A DNA stretch of 26,668 nt from Candidatus Omnitrophota bacterium. GTDB lineage: Bacteria; Omnitrophota; Gorgyraeia; Zapsychrales; Zapsychraceae. Position 1 is the first letter of the stretch. The number at the start of each line of letters is the position of its first letter. The notes beneath the pieces are model-generated. The model searched no databases, was not told where the DNA came from, and saw only the letters and a list, made by a program, of their open reading frames with translations. Below, in pieces: positions 13,778-21,005 of this stretch. The position numbers and the translations under genes are program-made. Location: the NCBI GenBank assembly GCA_018399915.1, contig JAGYNW010000003.1, positions 1 through 26,668 of the forward strand, in the 5' to 3' direction.

Positions 13778-15610
13778 TTATTCTTTATCAATATAAAATA
13801 TGAACGCATTTCCTTTTTCGCGTGGTTCCGCCTTGATCGTTCCTCCATGCAGCTTGATAATTTCCTTGGTAATGTAAAGTCCGATCCCTGAACCTTTAAT
13901 GCTTTCCATGCCCCGATAAATAATCCGCGAAAATTTCTTGAACAATTTATCGATATCCACCTCACATATCGGCTCACCGTCATTATAAACTTCCACCTCG
14001 ATAATGTCATTATCCTCATGAGCGCTGATTTTGACTTCCCCGTCAGGTTTTCCATACTTGATAGCATTGCTTAAAAGATTATTCGCCACGATCTGCAAGA
14101 GAGAAGAATCCGCCTTAACACTAAGATTGGCTGGCAACTCATTAATCAATGTCAGGCCCTTGTCTTTTAGTGGCTGTTCAAACGCCTCGATGGCTACATC
14201 AAAAATATGCTCTTTAATAAGCAACTCACTTTTATTGATCTCCAGTTCTTTCTTTTCAATGCGGCTTAAATTCAGAAAATTTTTAACGGTTACTGCTAGA
14301 TAATCTAAATTCCGCGCAATTGAATTCAATGTTTTTTCCTGTTTCTCATTGATATCCCCAAGAATGCGCTTCTTGATCAAATAAGTGTTTAAAATGATTG
14401 ATGAAAGTATGCCCTTAAGCTCATGCGAAACAAACCCGACCAGGTCCAAATAACTCCTGTTTAATATCTCGAGTTTTTTATTGGAGATATCCAGACTTTC
14501 TTCACGGCGCGCTAAAGTTAAAGACATCTCATTTACCGCCGCGATCAAATCATTAAGTTCACTGATATCTGTTTGCAATTGCATCTTTATCTCCAGGTTC
14601 CCACTTGATATCTGATCGGTCGTCCTTATAACTTTGGTCAACGGTACCGAAATCGAACGGGCAATAAACAAGGAAAAAAGAAGCGAGATCACACAGCCGG
14701 CCAAGATGATCAAAAGCAAGGCAATAAAAAGATTCTTCTCGAGTTCCACAAATGGTTTTTCCAAAATGCCAACATAAATGATGCCGATAATGTCACCATT
14801 AATATTTTTAATGGGCTCATAGGCGGTAAAATACCAGTCTGTGACCACAAAAGCCCTGTCCAACCATTTATCTTTCTCCTCAATTACCCTTTCATAAACA
14901 ACTTCTGAAACACGTGTCCCTATTGCCCTCTGACCCTGTTCATCAAGAACATTAGTAGCAATACGCACATCATCCTGAAATAAAGTCACAGTACCCAAAG
15001 GCTTTCCCTTATAAAGACGGTTTTCAAACACGGTATTAACGATACGATCAATAAACTTAAAATTCCTGTTTAAGAGTTTCCCGCCAACAAGCACCTTGTC
15101 GACATTACCGTCAGAGTCCAAGACCGGCTTGGCATATTCGACCGCCAACACATCCACCAAAACCTTTTTATCTGTAGGCCTGGCCTTTGGTGTCGTTTTC
15201 AAGGCAATCCCATCGATATTACCCACCAGATGTGTGATCTGCTCTTTAGGAATAATGCGCGTAGCCCCCATATCCTGCGCAGTGACAAAAACATTTTTTG
15301 CGACCTCACTGGTGACCTCATCTTTGCGGGCTTGAGGTATCCAATACAAATAATCCAGACCAAGGTATTCACGCATCAATCCCAGATCACTGCTCTGGTT
15401 AATCATATTAAAAACCAATTTCATCTCAGAGATCTGCTCATCATAGGCTTCACGGACAATTTGAAGATCTTTGATTACCTTTTCCTGAGCGGTTTCATAA
15501 ATATATTTTTTAACCACAAAATATCCTAAGACCGTCATACACATTCCTAAGAACAGGATGACGGATAATAAAGATAATAATATTTTTGTCCGCAGCTTTT
15601 TGACTTTCAT
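13778..15610 (-). CDS. Membrane sensor histidine kinase with a large Cache-type sensor
   Basis: This 610-aa kinase has a first membrane helix at about 8-33 and a long extracytoplasmic domain (about 38-290). The sequence of that domain, with FQDDVRIATNV, then WYFTAYEPIKNINGDIIGIIYVGI, is that of the Cache_3/sCache fusion sensors of small organic ligands. A second helix follows at about 294-316, then HAMP (about 317-370). HisKA contains H396 in SHELKG, with the usual proline replaced by Ile. HATPase_c shows NAIKYG (N box), DIDKLFKKFSR and GSGIGLYITKEI (G boxes). The ATG overlaps the rex stop (ATGA) behind AAGGAAAGCTC. It is encoded directly before the REC-NuoE fusion, and no other receiver protein lies nearby except the lone REC at 8523-8906. 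These two are its likely targets. The ligand is unknown. Confidence 0.94.
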   Translation of the reverse strand: MKVKKLRTKILLSLLSVILFLGMCMTVLGYFVVKKYIYETAQEKVIKDLQIVREAYDEQISEMKLVFNMINQSSDLGLMREYLGLDYLYWIPQARKDEVTSEVAKNVFVTAQDMGATRIIPKEQITHLVGNIDGIALKTTPKARPTDKKVLVDVLAVEYAKPVLDSDGNVDKVLVGGKLLNRNFKFIDRIVNTVFENRLYKGKPLGTVTLFQDDVRIATNVLDEQGQRAIGTRVSEVVYERVIEEKDKWLDRAFVVTDWYFTAYEPIKNINGDIIGIIYVGILEKPFVELEKNLFIALLLIILAGCVISLLFSLFIARSISVPLTKVIRTTDQISSGNLEIKMQLQTDISELNDLIAAVNEMSLTLARREESLDISNKKLEILNRSYLDLVGFVSHELKGILSSIILNTYLIKKRILGDINEKQEKTLNSIARNLDYLAVTVKNFLNLSRIEKKELEINKSELLIKEHIFDVAIEAFEQPLKDKGLTLINELPANLSVKADSSLLQIVANNLLSNAIKYGKPDGEVKISAHEDNDIIEVEVYNDGEPICEVDIDKLFKKFSRIIYRGMESIKGSGIGLYITKEIIKLHGGTIKAEPREKGNAFIFYIDKE

Positions 15611-16251
15611 GAGCTTTCCTTGTGCACACCTGCCTTTGTTCGGGTCTTGATCAGATAAGCGACTGTTTCAAGTTCCAATCTAAGATTCATATCATTAATA
15701 AAAAAATCTTTAGGTGCCTTGAGATAAATAGGCGCAAAATTTAAAACACCTTTAATCCCGGCAACAATCATCAAATCCAAAATCTGTTGGGCAACATAAT
15801 AAGGAACGGCGATAACACCTAATTCCACCTGCTTTTCTGACACAAAATTATAAAGATCTTCAATAGGTAATATCGGCGGATCATTTTGAGGATCACATTT
15901 GACCGGATCATTATCAAAAAGGGCAACGATCTCTATCCCCTCTTTTTTAAAACCCTCATATTGCATTAAGGCCTTAGCCAGATTGCCTGCCCCGGCAATG
16001 ATCACTTTTTGTTTTTCATTCTTTCCCAGCAATTCGTTCAATTGACTCAAAAGATCATCAAGCTGATAACCAGCCCTTTTGTTACCCGTTATTCCAAATA
16101 ATGAAAAATCTTTACGTACCTGTGTTGCCGAAGATCCTAATGCCTCGGCTAAAGTATCCGAGTATACATTCTTTATACCAATACTTTTGGCTAATATCAA
16201 GAATTCTCTGTATTGAAATAATCGTAAAATTGTTTGCTTGGCTAAACGCAC
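15607..16251 (-). CDS. rex: Redox-sensing transcriptional repressor Rex
   Basis: Rex binds DNA when NADH/NAD+ is low and releases it when NADH rises. This copy has 214 aa, starts at GTG (16249-16251) behind GAGG, and shows the winged-helix segment SDTLAEALGSSATQVRKDFSLFG and the Rossmann motif VIIAGAGNLAKAL followed by ALFDNDPVK. The NAD pocket region GVIAVPYYVAQQI and the C-terminal domain-swapped helix (NLRLELETVAYLI) are intact. It is the first gene of the hydrogenase operon, coupled by ATGA overlap to the kinase. A Rex-type operator lies 67 bp upstream of the start codon, so Rex probably represses the whole operon, itself included, until NADH accumulates. Confidence 0.95.
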   Translation of the reverse strand: MRLAKQTILRLFQYREFLILAKSIGIKNVYSDTLAEALGSSATQVRKDFSLFGITGNKRAGYQLDDLLSQLNELLGKNEKQKVIIAGAGNLAKALMQYEGFKKEGIEIVALFDNDPVKCDPQNDPPILPIEDLYNFVSEKQVELGVIAVPYYVAQQILDLMIVAGIKGVLNFAPIYLKAPKDFFINDMNLRLELETVAYLIKTRTKAGVHKESS

Positions 16252-16263
16252 GTTTTGTTCCTC

Positions 16264-16288
16264 ATATTCACATTAGTAATGAAAATAT
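16264..16288. promoter_or_regulatory. 25-bp imperfect dyad over the -10 and start region of the rex promoter
   Basis: ATATT-ca-CATTA-g-TAATG-aa-AATAT is symmetrical except for the two central CA/AA pairs. It covers the -10 hexamer and the probable start site. Its half-site orientation (TTCA...TGAA) is opposite to a Rex operator. It could be a second regulator site or chance in AT-rich DNA. Confidence 0.3.
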
Positions 16289-16311
16289 ACCATTTTATGA
16301 GAATATGTCAA
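16284..16311 (-). promoter_or_regulatory. Promoter of the rex-hydrogenase operon
   Basis: Minus strand TTGACA (16306-16311, perfect), 16-bp spacer, TATATT (16284-16289), followed by a leader of about 25 nt to the GTG of rex. It is the only strong promoter seen upstream of the operon. Confidence 0.7.
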
Positions 16312-16317
16312 GCTATT

Positions 16318-16335
16318 TTGTGAATATATTCACAT
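16318..16335. promoter_or_regulatory. Rex operator
   Basis: TTGTGAATATATTCACAT contains the perfect 16-bp palindrome TGTGAATATATTCACA (16319-16334) and matches the established Rex consensus TTGTGA-N6-TCACAA in all but the last base. It ends 6 bp upstream of the -35 of the rex promoter. The match to the protein encoded 67 bp away makes this a confident call from sequence. Confidence 0.85.
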
Positions 16336-16336
16336 T

Positions 16337-16391
16337 AAAAAGGGTGCACATTATGGAAAATATTTTAAATCCATACGTTACACCCTTTTTT
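16337..16391 (-). terminator. Terminator after the sigma/VWA operon
   Basis: On the minus strand AAAAAGGGTG (right arm 16381-16391) pairs with CACCCTTTTT (16337-16346). An inner TATGG/CCATA stem sits inside an internal loop. T5 then AA follows. It lies 20 bp after the VWA gene stop and abuts the Rex operator, so it separates the two operons. Confidence 0.65.
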
Positions 16392-16411
16392 AAAAAAAAC
16401 CTTGAAAAATT

Positions 16412-18514
16412 TTAATTCCGGCCTTTAAATTGAATACCTTTATTTAAAGAACGCATATCAATCGCCTTGGCCTTTTCTACCAAACTGATAAATTCAGAAC
16501 GATATCCAAAAGCATCCTTTCCCTGCGATGCTCTGGCCTTACGCAAAATCTCATCGTAATTGGCCGCCCCCTTATATTTCGAATCTCTTAATAGAAGACC
16601 GAATTCGGCAACAGCAACTACAAACTCAAAGTCACCTGTCAGCTTCTCTACAACCGCATCTTTTTGGATAGATTGAGTAATCAATTGACTCATATCGTCA
16701 TCCGGCTCCTTATAACGGAATTTCACGGTCATCAAATCATCGCCACCTGTTACTTGTTGTTTTTGATAAACAAGATCATCAACGTTACCAAATGTCTCAT
16801 CAGAAGCCACAGGTACGATCTCATAGATCGCGGTAACTGTATGCCCCGCACCCAGTTCCCCGGCATCTTTGGTGTCATCATTAAAGTCCTCTTTGGCCAA
16901 CATCCGGTTCTCATAACCGATAAGGCGGTACGCCTTTACTTGCGCAGGGTTAAATTCGATCTGAATCTTAACATCTTTCGCAATCGTGAATATTGTGGAG
17001 CCTAATTCATGAACCAATACTTTTTTGGCTTCTTTCAAAGTATCAATATAGGAATAATTCCCGTTGCCTTTATCTGCTAATTTCTCCATACGGGAATCTT
17101 TATAATTACCCATTCCAAAACCCAGGACAGTCAAAAAAACACCCTGATCCCTTTTTCCCTCAATTAACCTGGTCAGCTCTCCATCACTGGAAACCCCTAC
17201 ATTGAAATCACCATCGGTAGCCAGGATGACACGATTATTGCCTCCTTCAATCATATTTTTGGCCGCGATCTCATAGGCCAGCTTGATACCAGATCCGCCC
17301 GCAGTGGACCCGCCGGCATTGAGTGTGTTGATGGCGTTCAAAATAGTCATCTTCTGGTCCCCTGGCGTGGATTCCAGAATAACGCCCGCGGCCCCGGAAT
17401 AAACGACCAAGGCAACACGGTCATTGGCGCCCAATTGATCAACCAATAAATTAAAAGCTGACTTTAACAGGGGAAGCTTATTGCTGCTATTCATAGACCC
17501 GGAGACATCGATCAAAAAGACCAGATTACTTGGCGGAATCTCCTCCTCCTCCAAAATCTTTCCCTGCAATCCGACCAGCGCTATGTCATGGTCCTGATTC
17601 CAGGGACACACCGCTGCTTTGGTGGTAATAGAAAAAGGATGCTCGCCTTGCGGGAGAGGATAATCATAAGAAAAATAATTGATCAGTTCCTCAATCCTTA
17701 CCGCGTCTTGAGGCGGCATCTGATTATTGTTTAAAAAACGGCGCACGTTGCTATATGAAGCGGTATCTACATCTATAGAAAATGTTGACAAGGGATTTTC
17801 CATGGCTTTTAAAAATGGATTCTCATAAATCCTGTCATACTGTTCTGTATTAAACTTTTCGTAACCACTGATGAAATTGCCATTGACATCGATCATAATA
17901 CCCTGCGATTGCTCCTGAATAGACCCATCATATTGCTCTTCAAAACGCTTGGATTTCATTTCCGCCTGAAGATAATATGGCTCATATTGATCCGCTATAT
18001 CATCAGTCCGAGAACGCCTTGCTGCATCACGGGTTGTCAGAGATTTACCTAAAGATCTGGCAATCCGCACAGGGCTTACGGCCATCTCTACCTTTTCAGC
18101 AACCTGCGTGATCTGGCCTCTTTGTCTTGATGATGTTGTTTGCGCTGTCTGCAGATATGCCATAGAATCCTTGAGACGTCCCTGTAAAGCTCTTTGCCCG
18201 TAATATCGCAGTGCAACCCCCACAATAACCACCATAAAAATGGCTATCCCTGTTTTTTTCAAAAAAGATTTCTTTTTCATTTTTGGTCCCTCCTGAGACT
18301 TAAGATTTTTCTTGATTTCACATTCTGAATCAGGAGAGAGAGGTTCATCCGGCCATTCCTTTAATAGAGAAGAAAGACAGCGCGTGTCCTTAAGAAGCTT
18401 TTGGCAGGAAGGACACGCAACAATATGCTCTTTAATTGCGGCTTCTTCTTCAGGCGTTGTTTCGCCATCGATGAAAGCCGATACTAATATCTTGAATTTT
18501 TCATGTTCACTCAT
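16412..18514 (-). CDS. Membrane anti-sigma factor fused to a YfbK-type von Willebrand factor A protein
   Basis: This 700-aa protein starts at the ATG at 18512-18514 behind GGAGGAAAAAA; five extra upstream codons lack that spacing. Residues 8-50 form an anti-sigma zinc finger (H30, C34, C37 in EHIVACPSCQ). A membrane helix follows (about 88-105), then a Gln/Arg-rich linker. The exported part has the YfbK N-terminal module (ENPFLKAMENPLSTFSIDVD, about 231-250), a VWA domain with MIDAS DVSGS (336-340) and a C-terminal YfbK-type (DUF3520-like) region ending RASQGKDAFGYRSEF. The sigma gene ends 29 bp upstream in the same operon. The inferred job is to hold the sigma factor at the membrane and release it on an outside signal sensed by the VWA part. 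The ligand is unknown. Confidence 0.9.
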   Translation of the reverse strand: MSEHEKFKILVSAFIDGETTPEEEAAIKEHIVACPSCQKLLKDTRCLSSLLKEWPDEPLSPDSECEIKKNLKSQEGPKMKKKSFLKKTGIAIFMVVIVGVALRYYGQRALQGRLKDSMAYLQTAQTTSSRQRGQITQVAEKVEMAVSPVRIARSLGKSLTTRDAARRSRTDDIADQYEPYYLQAEMKSKRFEEQYDGSIQEQSQGIMIDVNGNFISGYEKFNTEQYDRIYENPFLKAMENPLSTFSIDVDTASYSNVRRFLNNNQMPPQDAVRIEELINYFSYDYPLPQGEHPFSITTKAAVCPWNQDHDIALVGLQGKILEEEEIPPSNLVFLIDVSGSMNSSNKLPLLKSAFNLLVDQLGANDRVALVVYSGAAGVILESTPGDQKMTILNAINTLNAGGSTAGGSGIKLAYEIAAKNMIEGGNNRVILATDGDFNVGVSSDGELTRLIEGKRDQGVFLTVLGFGMGNYKDSRMEKLADKGNGNYSYIDTLKEAKKVLVHELGSTIFTIAKDVKIQIEFNPAQVKAYRLIGYENRMLAKEDFNDDTKDAGELGAGHTVTAIYEIVPVASDETFGNVDDLVYQKQQVTGGDDLMTVKFRYKEPDDDMSQLITQSIQKDAVVEKLTGDFEFVVAVAEFGLLLRDSKYKGAANYDEILRKARASQGKDAFGYRSEFISLVEKAKAIDMRSLNKGIQFKGRN

Positions 18515-18543
18515 TTTTTTCCTCCGCATTCACGGAAACTCCC

Positions 18544-19101
18544 TTACAAGGCTAATCGATCTCTTAAGCACGTTCGCGCGCGGTAGATCAAAACCTTAAC
18601 ATTATCTACAGTGCAACTCATAACTTCTGCGATCTGAGCATAATTCATCTGATGATATTCCCTTAATATCAAGGCCTCTCTTTGGTCCTTACTCAATTGC
18701 TGGATCGCCTTGCGTACCATTTTTTGCTGTTCCTTTTTTTTCAGTTCTTCTACAGGACTATCCTGATCATCCGGAACGTCCCAACTTTCATAACCACCTT
18801 CACCATCTTTGCGAAACCACATTGGGATCAACCGCTTTTGTTTTCTAAAGACCGTCATGCAAGCATTATGCGCAATAGAAAAGATCCAAGTCTTGAATTT
18901 CGCAACAGGCTGGTACATATGCTTTTTGGTATAAAGCTTGAAAAAGACCTCGGCCGTTACATCTTCCGCATCAGCCCGGTTACTCAAAACACGCAAAGCA
19001 AAATTCAGGATCGGCCCTTTATAACGTTGAAATAAGTCTTCAAACGCCTCCACGTTGCCCAGTTGATATTCCGCGATAAGATCTTCGTCGGTCTGACTCA
19101 T
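18544..19101 (-). CDS. ECF-type RNA polymerase sigma factor
   Basis: This 185-aa sigma-70 family factor has region 2 (about 8-80: EAFEDLFQRYKGPILNFALRV, then DAEDVTAEVFFKLY and FKTWIFSIAHN) and region 4 (about 128-180: LSKDQREALILREY and YAQIAEVMSCTVDNVKVLIYRA). A charged linker between them (about 88-125) is rich in Lys and Asp. There is no region 1 or 3, as usual for ECF factors. AAAAGGAAAAAACAAATT precedes the ATG. It is cotranscribed with the anti-sigma/VWA gene. A sigma-E-like element at 19180-19207 suggests it drives its own promoter. Which other genes it controls is not visible here. Confidence 0.93.
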   Translation of the reverse strand: MSQTDEDLIAEYQLGNVEAFEDLFQRYKGPILNFALRVLSNRADAEDVTAEVFFKLYTKKHMYQPVAKFKTWIFSIAHNACMTVFRKQKRLIPMWFRKDGEGGYESWDVPDDQDSPVEELKKKEQQKMVRKAIQQLSKDQREALILREYHQMNYAQIAEVMSCTVDNVKVLIYRARTCLRDRLAL

Positions 19102-19179
19102 AATTTGTTTTTTCCTTTTAAACTTCCTTGCCCCGGGCGCCCTTTGTCCTGCCTTGCTTACTTCCCTCTCTCCTACTGA

Positions 19180-19207
19180 TTAAACGCGCGAACCCATAAA
19201 AAGTTAC
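19180..19207 (-). promoter_or_regulatory. Candidate ECF (sigma-E-like) autoregulatory promoter
   Basis: Minus strand GTAACTT (19201-19207), 15-bp spacer, GTTTAA (19180-19185). This is one base off GGAACTT at -35 and one base off GTCTAA at -10, with the spacing of sigma-E promoters. It stands about 80 bp upstream of the sigma gene. Autoregulation of ECF operons is common; activity here is inferred. Confidence 0.5.
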
Positions 19208-19209
19208 AC

Positions 19210-19477
19210 TTTTTTTGTTTTTTTATTTTTATTTACTCCATCCTCATTCATGGCAATAACTTATCAATAGATTATTTTACGGATAGGCTAAAAGAAATAT
19301 TCCCTTCCCGTCAAAACCCCTATATTAATGAACCATTAGTCTAACCATTTTACAAAATACTCCTTTTTGCCAAATATAGCAATACAAATCAAGAGATAAA
19401 AATTCCCGAAAAACGCTGGCGGGTCAACTGTAAAATCGATATAATGCCCTTATCTCAATCGACAAACAAAACCAATA
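19210..19477. other. Divergent intergenic region between the sigma and K+ channel genes
   Basis: With the sigma leader this makes a 376-bp gap (19102-19477). It is AT-rich with T and A runs and holds no ORF I can support. On the plus strand TATAAT (19440-19445) precedes the channel gene by 32 bp, with only a poor -35 (TGGCGG at 19417-19422). I see no terminator, repeat or RNA gene. Confidence 0.4.
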
Positions 19478-20212
19478 ATGCCAACTAATAAGTCCTCACA
19501 ATACCTGACAACCTGCCTGATCCTGCTAAGCCTGGTTCTTCTCATCGGCACAACAGGGTACATCGTCATTGAAGGTTGGCCTATATTAGACGCATTCTAC
19601 ATGACGATCATTACCATTACTACTGTAGGATTCACAGAAACTCACCCGCTCTCTGACCTGGGCAGAGTTTTCACCATCGCGCTCATTTTATGCGGATGGA
19701 CAACCTTTGCCATTGCCGGGGCGCTCATCGCACGCGTGGTCATTCAAAAAGAAATCAAAGGATTTTTCAGGAGGAACTCTATGCAAAATATTATTGATAA
19801 AATGAAGCATCATTACATTATTTGCGGCGGCGGACGCATGGGAAGCTTTGTATGCGAAGATCTACGTCAGAGCAACACCCCTTTTGTTCTAGTGGAGATC
19901 GATGAAACCCTGCTGCAATTGGCAGAAAAAAAAGGATATCTGGTCATCAAAGGCAATGCCACTACGGATGAAACTCTTAAAGAAGCAGGGGTCGAAAGGG
20001 CTAAGGGACTGGTTGCCGCGCTCACTCATGATGCGGACAATCTGCTCATCTCATTAGCGGCCCGCGAGCTCAACCCCAATATTCATATCATTGCCCGGTG
20101 CGAAAAAACATCCATCCATAAACGCATGAAACAAGGTGGCTCAGATGTCGTGGTCTCGCCTCTGCAGCTGGGGGCTAAACATATCACAAACCTTATCGCA
20201 GGCCAACTCTAA
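19478..20212 (+). CDS. Two-helix potassium channel protein with a TrkA-N (RCK_N) domain
   Basis: This 244-aa inner-membrane protein has helix 1 (about 10-32), a pore loop with filter TTVGFTE (48-54), and helix 2 (about 62-87), then a cytoplasmic Rossmann domain. That domain opens IICGGGRMGSFVCEDL with the NAD-binding glycines, an acidic strand end VEIDE, and closes near GAKHITNLIAGQL. The filter keeps TVG but has Phe-Thr in place of Tyr-Gly. The protein stops after RCK_N; the RCK_C ligand domain found in many relatives is absent. There is no clear ribosome site before the ATG (ACAAAACCAAT), and the leader is short. It is the only complete plus-strand gene and converges on the hemerythrin gene. 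A role in K+ flux gated by nucleotide binding is inferred from the family. Confidence 0.88.
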   Translation: MPTNKSSQYLTTCLILLSLVLLIGTTGYIVIEGWPILDAFYMTIITITTVGFTETHPLSDLGRVFTIALILCGWTTFAIAGALIARVVIQKEIKGFFRRNSMQNIIDKMKHHYIICGGGRMGSFVCEDLRQSNTPFVLVEIDETLLQLAEKKGYLVIKGNATTDETLKEAGVERAKGLVAALTHDADNLLISLAARELNPNIHIIARCEKTSIHKRMKQGGSDVVVSPLQLGAKHITNLIAGQL

Positions 20213-20243
20213 CCTCAGAATGACTCTTGTTCTTTGTGAAAAA

Positions 20244-20627
20244 TCAATTCCCCCGGGCATAATTAAAATATTTCATGTCCTGCATCATGACGTGATCTAA
20301 AAGCCAGCAGAGAAAAAAATTCTTGGCCCTATCGATATCCTTGTCTGACTTTACCCCTTTTTTAAGGATCTTCTTCAAATCTGTCAACAATTCCTTATGC
20401 AATTGACGATGGGCCTCCAGTTCTGGAAAACTGATAGAACGCATATGCTCTTCCTCTGTTTCAAAATGGTCCTTAGCATATTGATACAGCGTATCCATCA
20501 ATTGCGAGATATCCGTATTTCCGTCAATGACCATCTTCTTACCTAGTTCAAAAAGCTGCTCATGTTGAGAATCAATAGTTTCATTCCCGACCGAATACTT
20601 AGAACTCCATTCAAATAAATTTTCCAT
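20244..20627 (-). CDS. Bacteriohemerythrin
   Basis: This 127-aa four-helix O2-binding protein has all seven di-iron ligands: H22 (SQHEQLF), H54 and E58 (DHFETEE), H73 and H77 (EAHRQLH), H112 and D117 (LLDHVMMQD). Length is normal for single-domain prokaryotic hemerythrins. In anaerobes these proteins are thought to scavenge or store O2 and protect oxygen-sensitive enzymes such as the [FeFe]-hydrogenase; that link is inference here. The gene follows a 57-residue ORF by 23 bp and is probably cotranscribed with it. Confidence 0.96.
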   Translation of the reverse strand: MENLFEWSSKYSVGNETIDSQHEQLFELGKKMVIDGNTDISQLMDTLYQYAKDHFETEEEHMRSISFPELEAHRQLHKELLTDLKKILKKGVKSDKDIDRAKNFFLCWLLDHVMMQDMKYFNYARGN

Positions 20628-20650
20628 ATATAACCCCTCATGATTTACTT

Positions 20651-20824
20651 TTATTCAGCCTTCCAGGCTTTATTTTTTCTATCTGTACGCTCCAATGCTT
20701 TTTTCATCCGTTCATACGCTTCTTCTTTGGTCTTGCCTTCAGTCAAGTGATCGCAACAAATCGCAGCATATCCCTTACGGTTTTTTATCGCAAAAATCTT
20801 AACGGTTCGTTTTCCGATTTTCAT
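20651..20824 (-). CDS. Small conserved-looking protein of 57 aa, HicB-like pattern
   Basis: An ORF with ATG at 20822-20824 behind AAAGGACAAATC and TAA at 20651-20653. It begins MKIGKRTVKIFAIKNRKGY, then AAICCDHLTEGKTKEEAYERM and a charged helix. A beta-beta-beta-alpha order with 'G.T.EEA.E...KA' resembles the small HicB-type fold, but no toxin gene is adjacent and the similarity is only in pattern. A good ribosome site, codon-like composition and the 23-bp gap to the hemerythrin gene support a real gene. Function is unknown. Confidence 0.7.
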   Translation of the reverse strand: MKIGKRTVKIFAIKNRKGYAAICCDHLTEGKTKEEAYERMKKALERTDRKNKAWKAE

Positions 20825-20838
20825 GATTTGTCCTTTGC

Positions 20839-20872
20839 ATTATATGACTGCTATTAGCATAGTACAGTCATA
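20839..20872 (-). promoter_or_regulatory. Promoter with a long dyad upstream of the 57-aa ORF and hemerythrin gene
   Basis: A perfect TATAAT on the minus strand (20839-20844) overlaps the edge of an inverted repeat: TATGACTG (20843-20850) against CAGTCATA (20865-20872), with an inner CTAT/ATAG pair. No good -35 is found at 16-18 bp. This is the layout of a promoter controlled by a dimeric activator or repressor. Confidence 0.5.
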
Positions 20873-20928
20873 ACTATCTCTCAAGTGAAATATTTTTGTC
20901 CTGCATGCCCAGATTACCCAGCAACAAG

Positions 20929-20966
20929 AAAAAAAAGAGGACAGCCCTCTAAAGAACTGTCCTCTT
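20929..20966 (-). terminator. Terminator after the 87-aa gene
   Basis: Perfect 10-bp stem AAGAGGACAG (20935-20944) with CTGTCCTCTT (20957-20966), 12-base loop, followed on the minus strand by T8. It lies 40 bp after the gene ending at 21006. The remainder of the gap to 20824 holds only the promoter dyad. Confidence 0.88.
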
Positions 20967-21005
20967 AATAACAACTATGTTGCGGCATGATCGATCTCCT
21001 GATCT

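Noticed and set aside
16101..16415. 104-codon plus-strand ORF across the start of rex
   Set aside because: It runs through the rex promoter, the Rex operator and a terminator hairpin, and has no protein similarity I can recognise.
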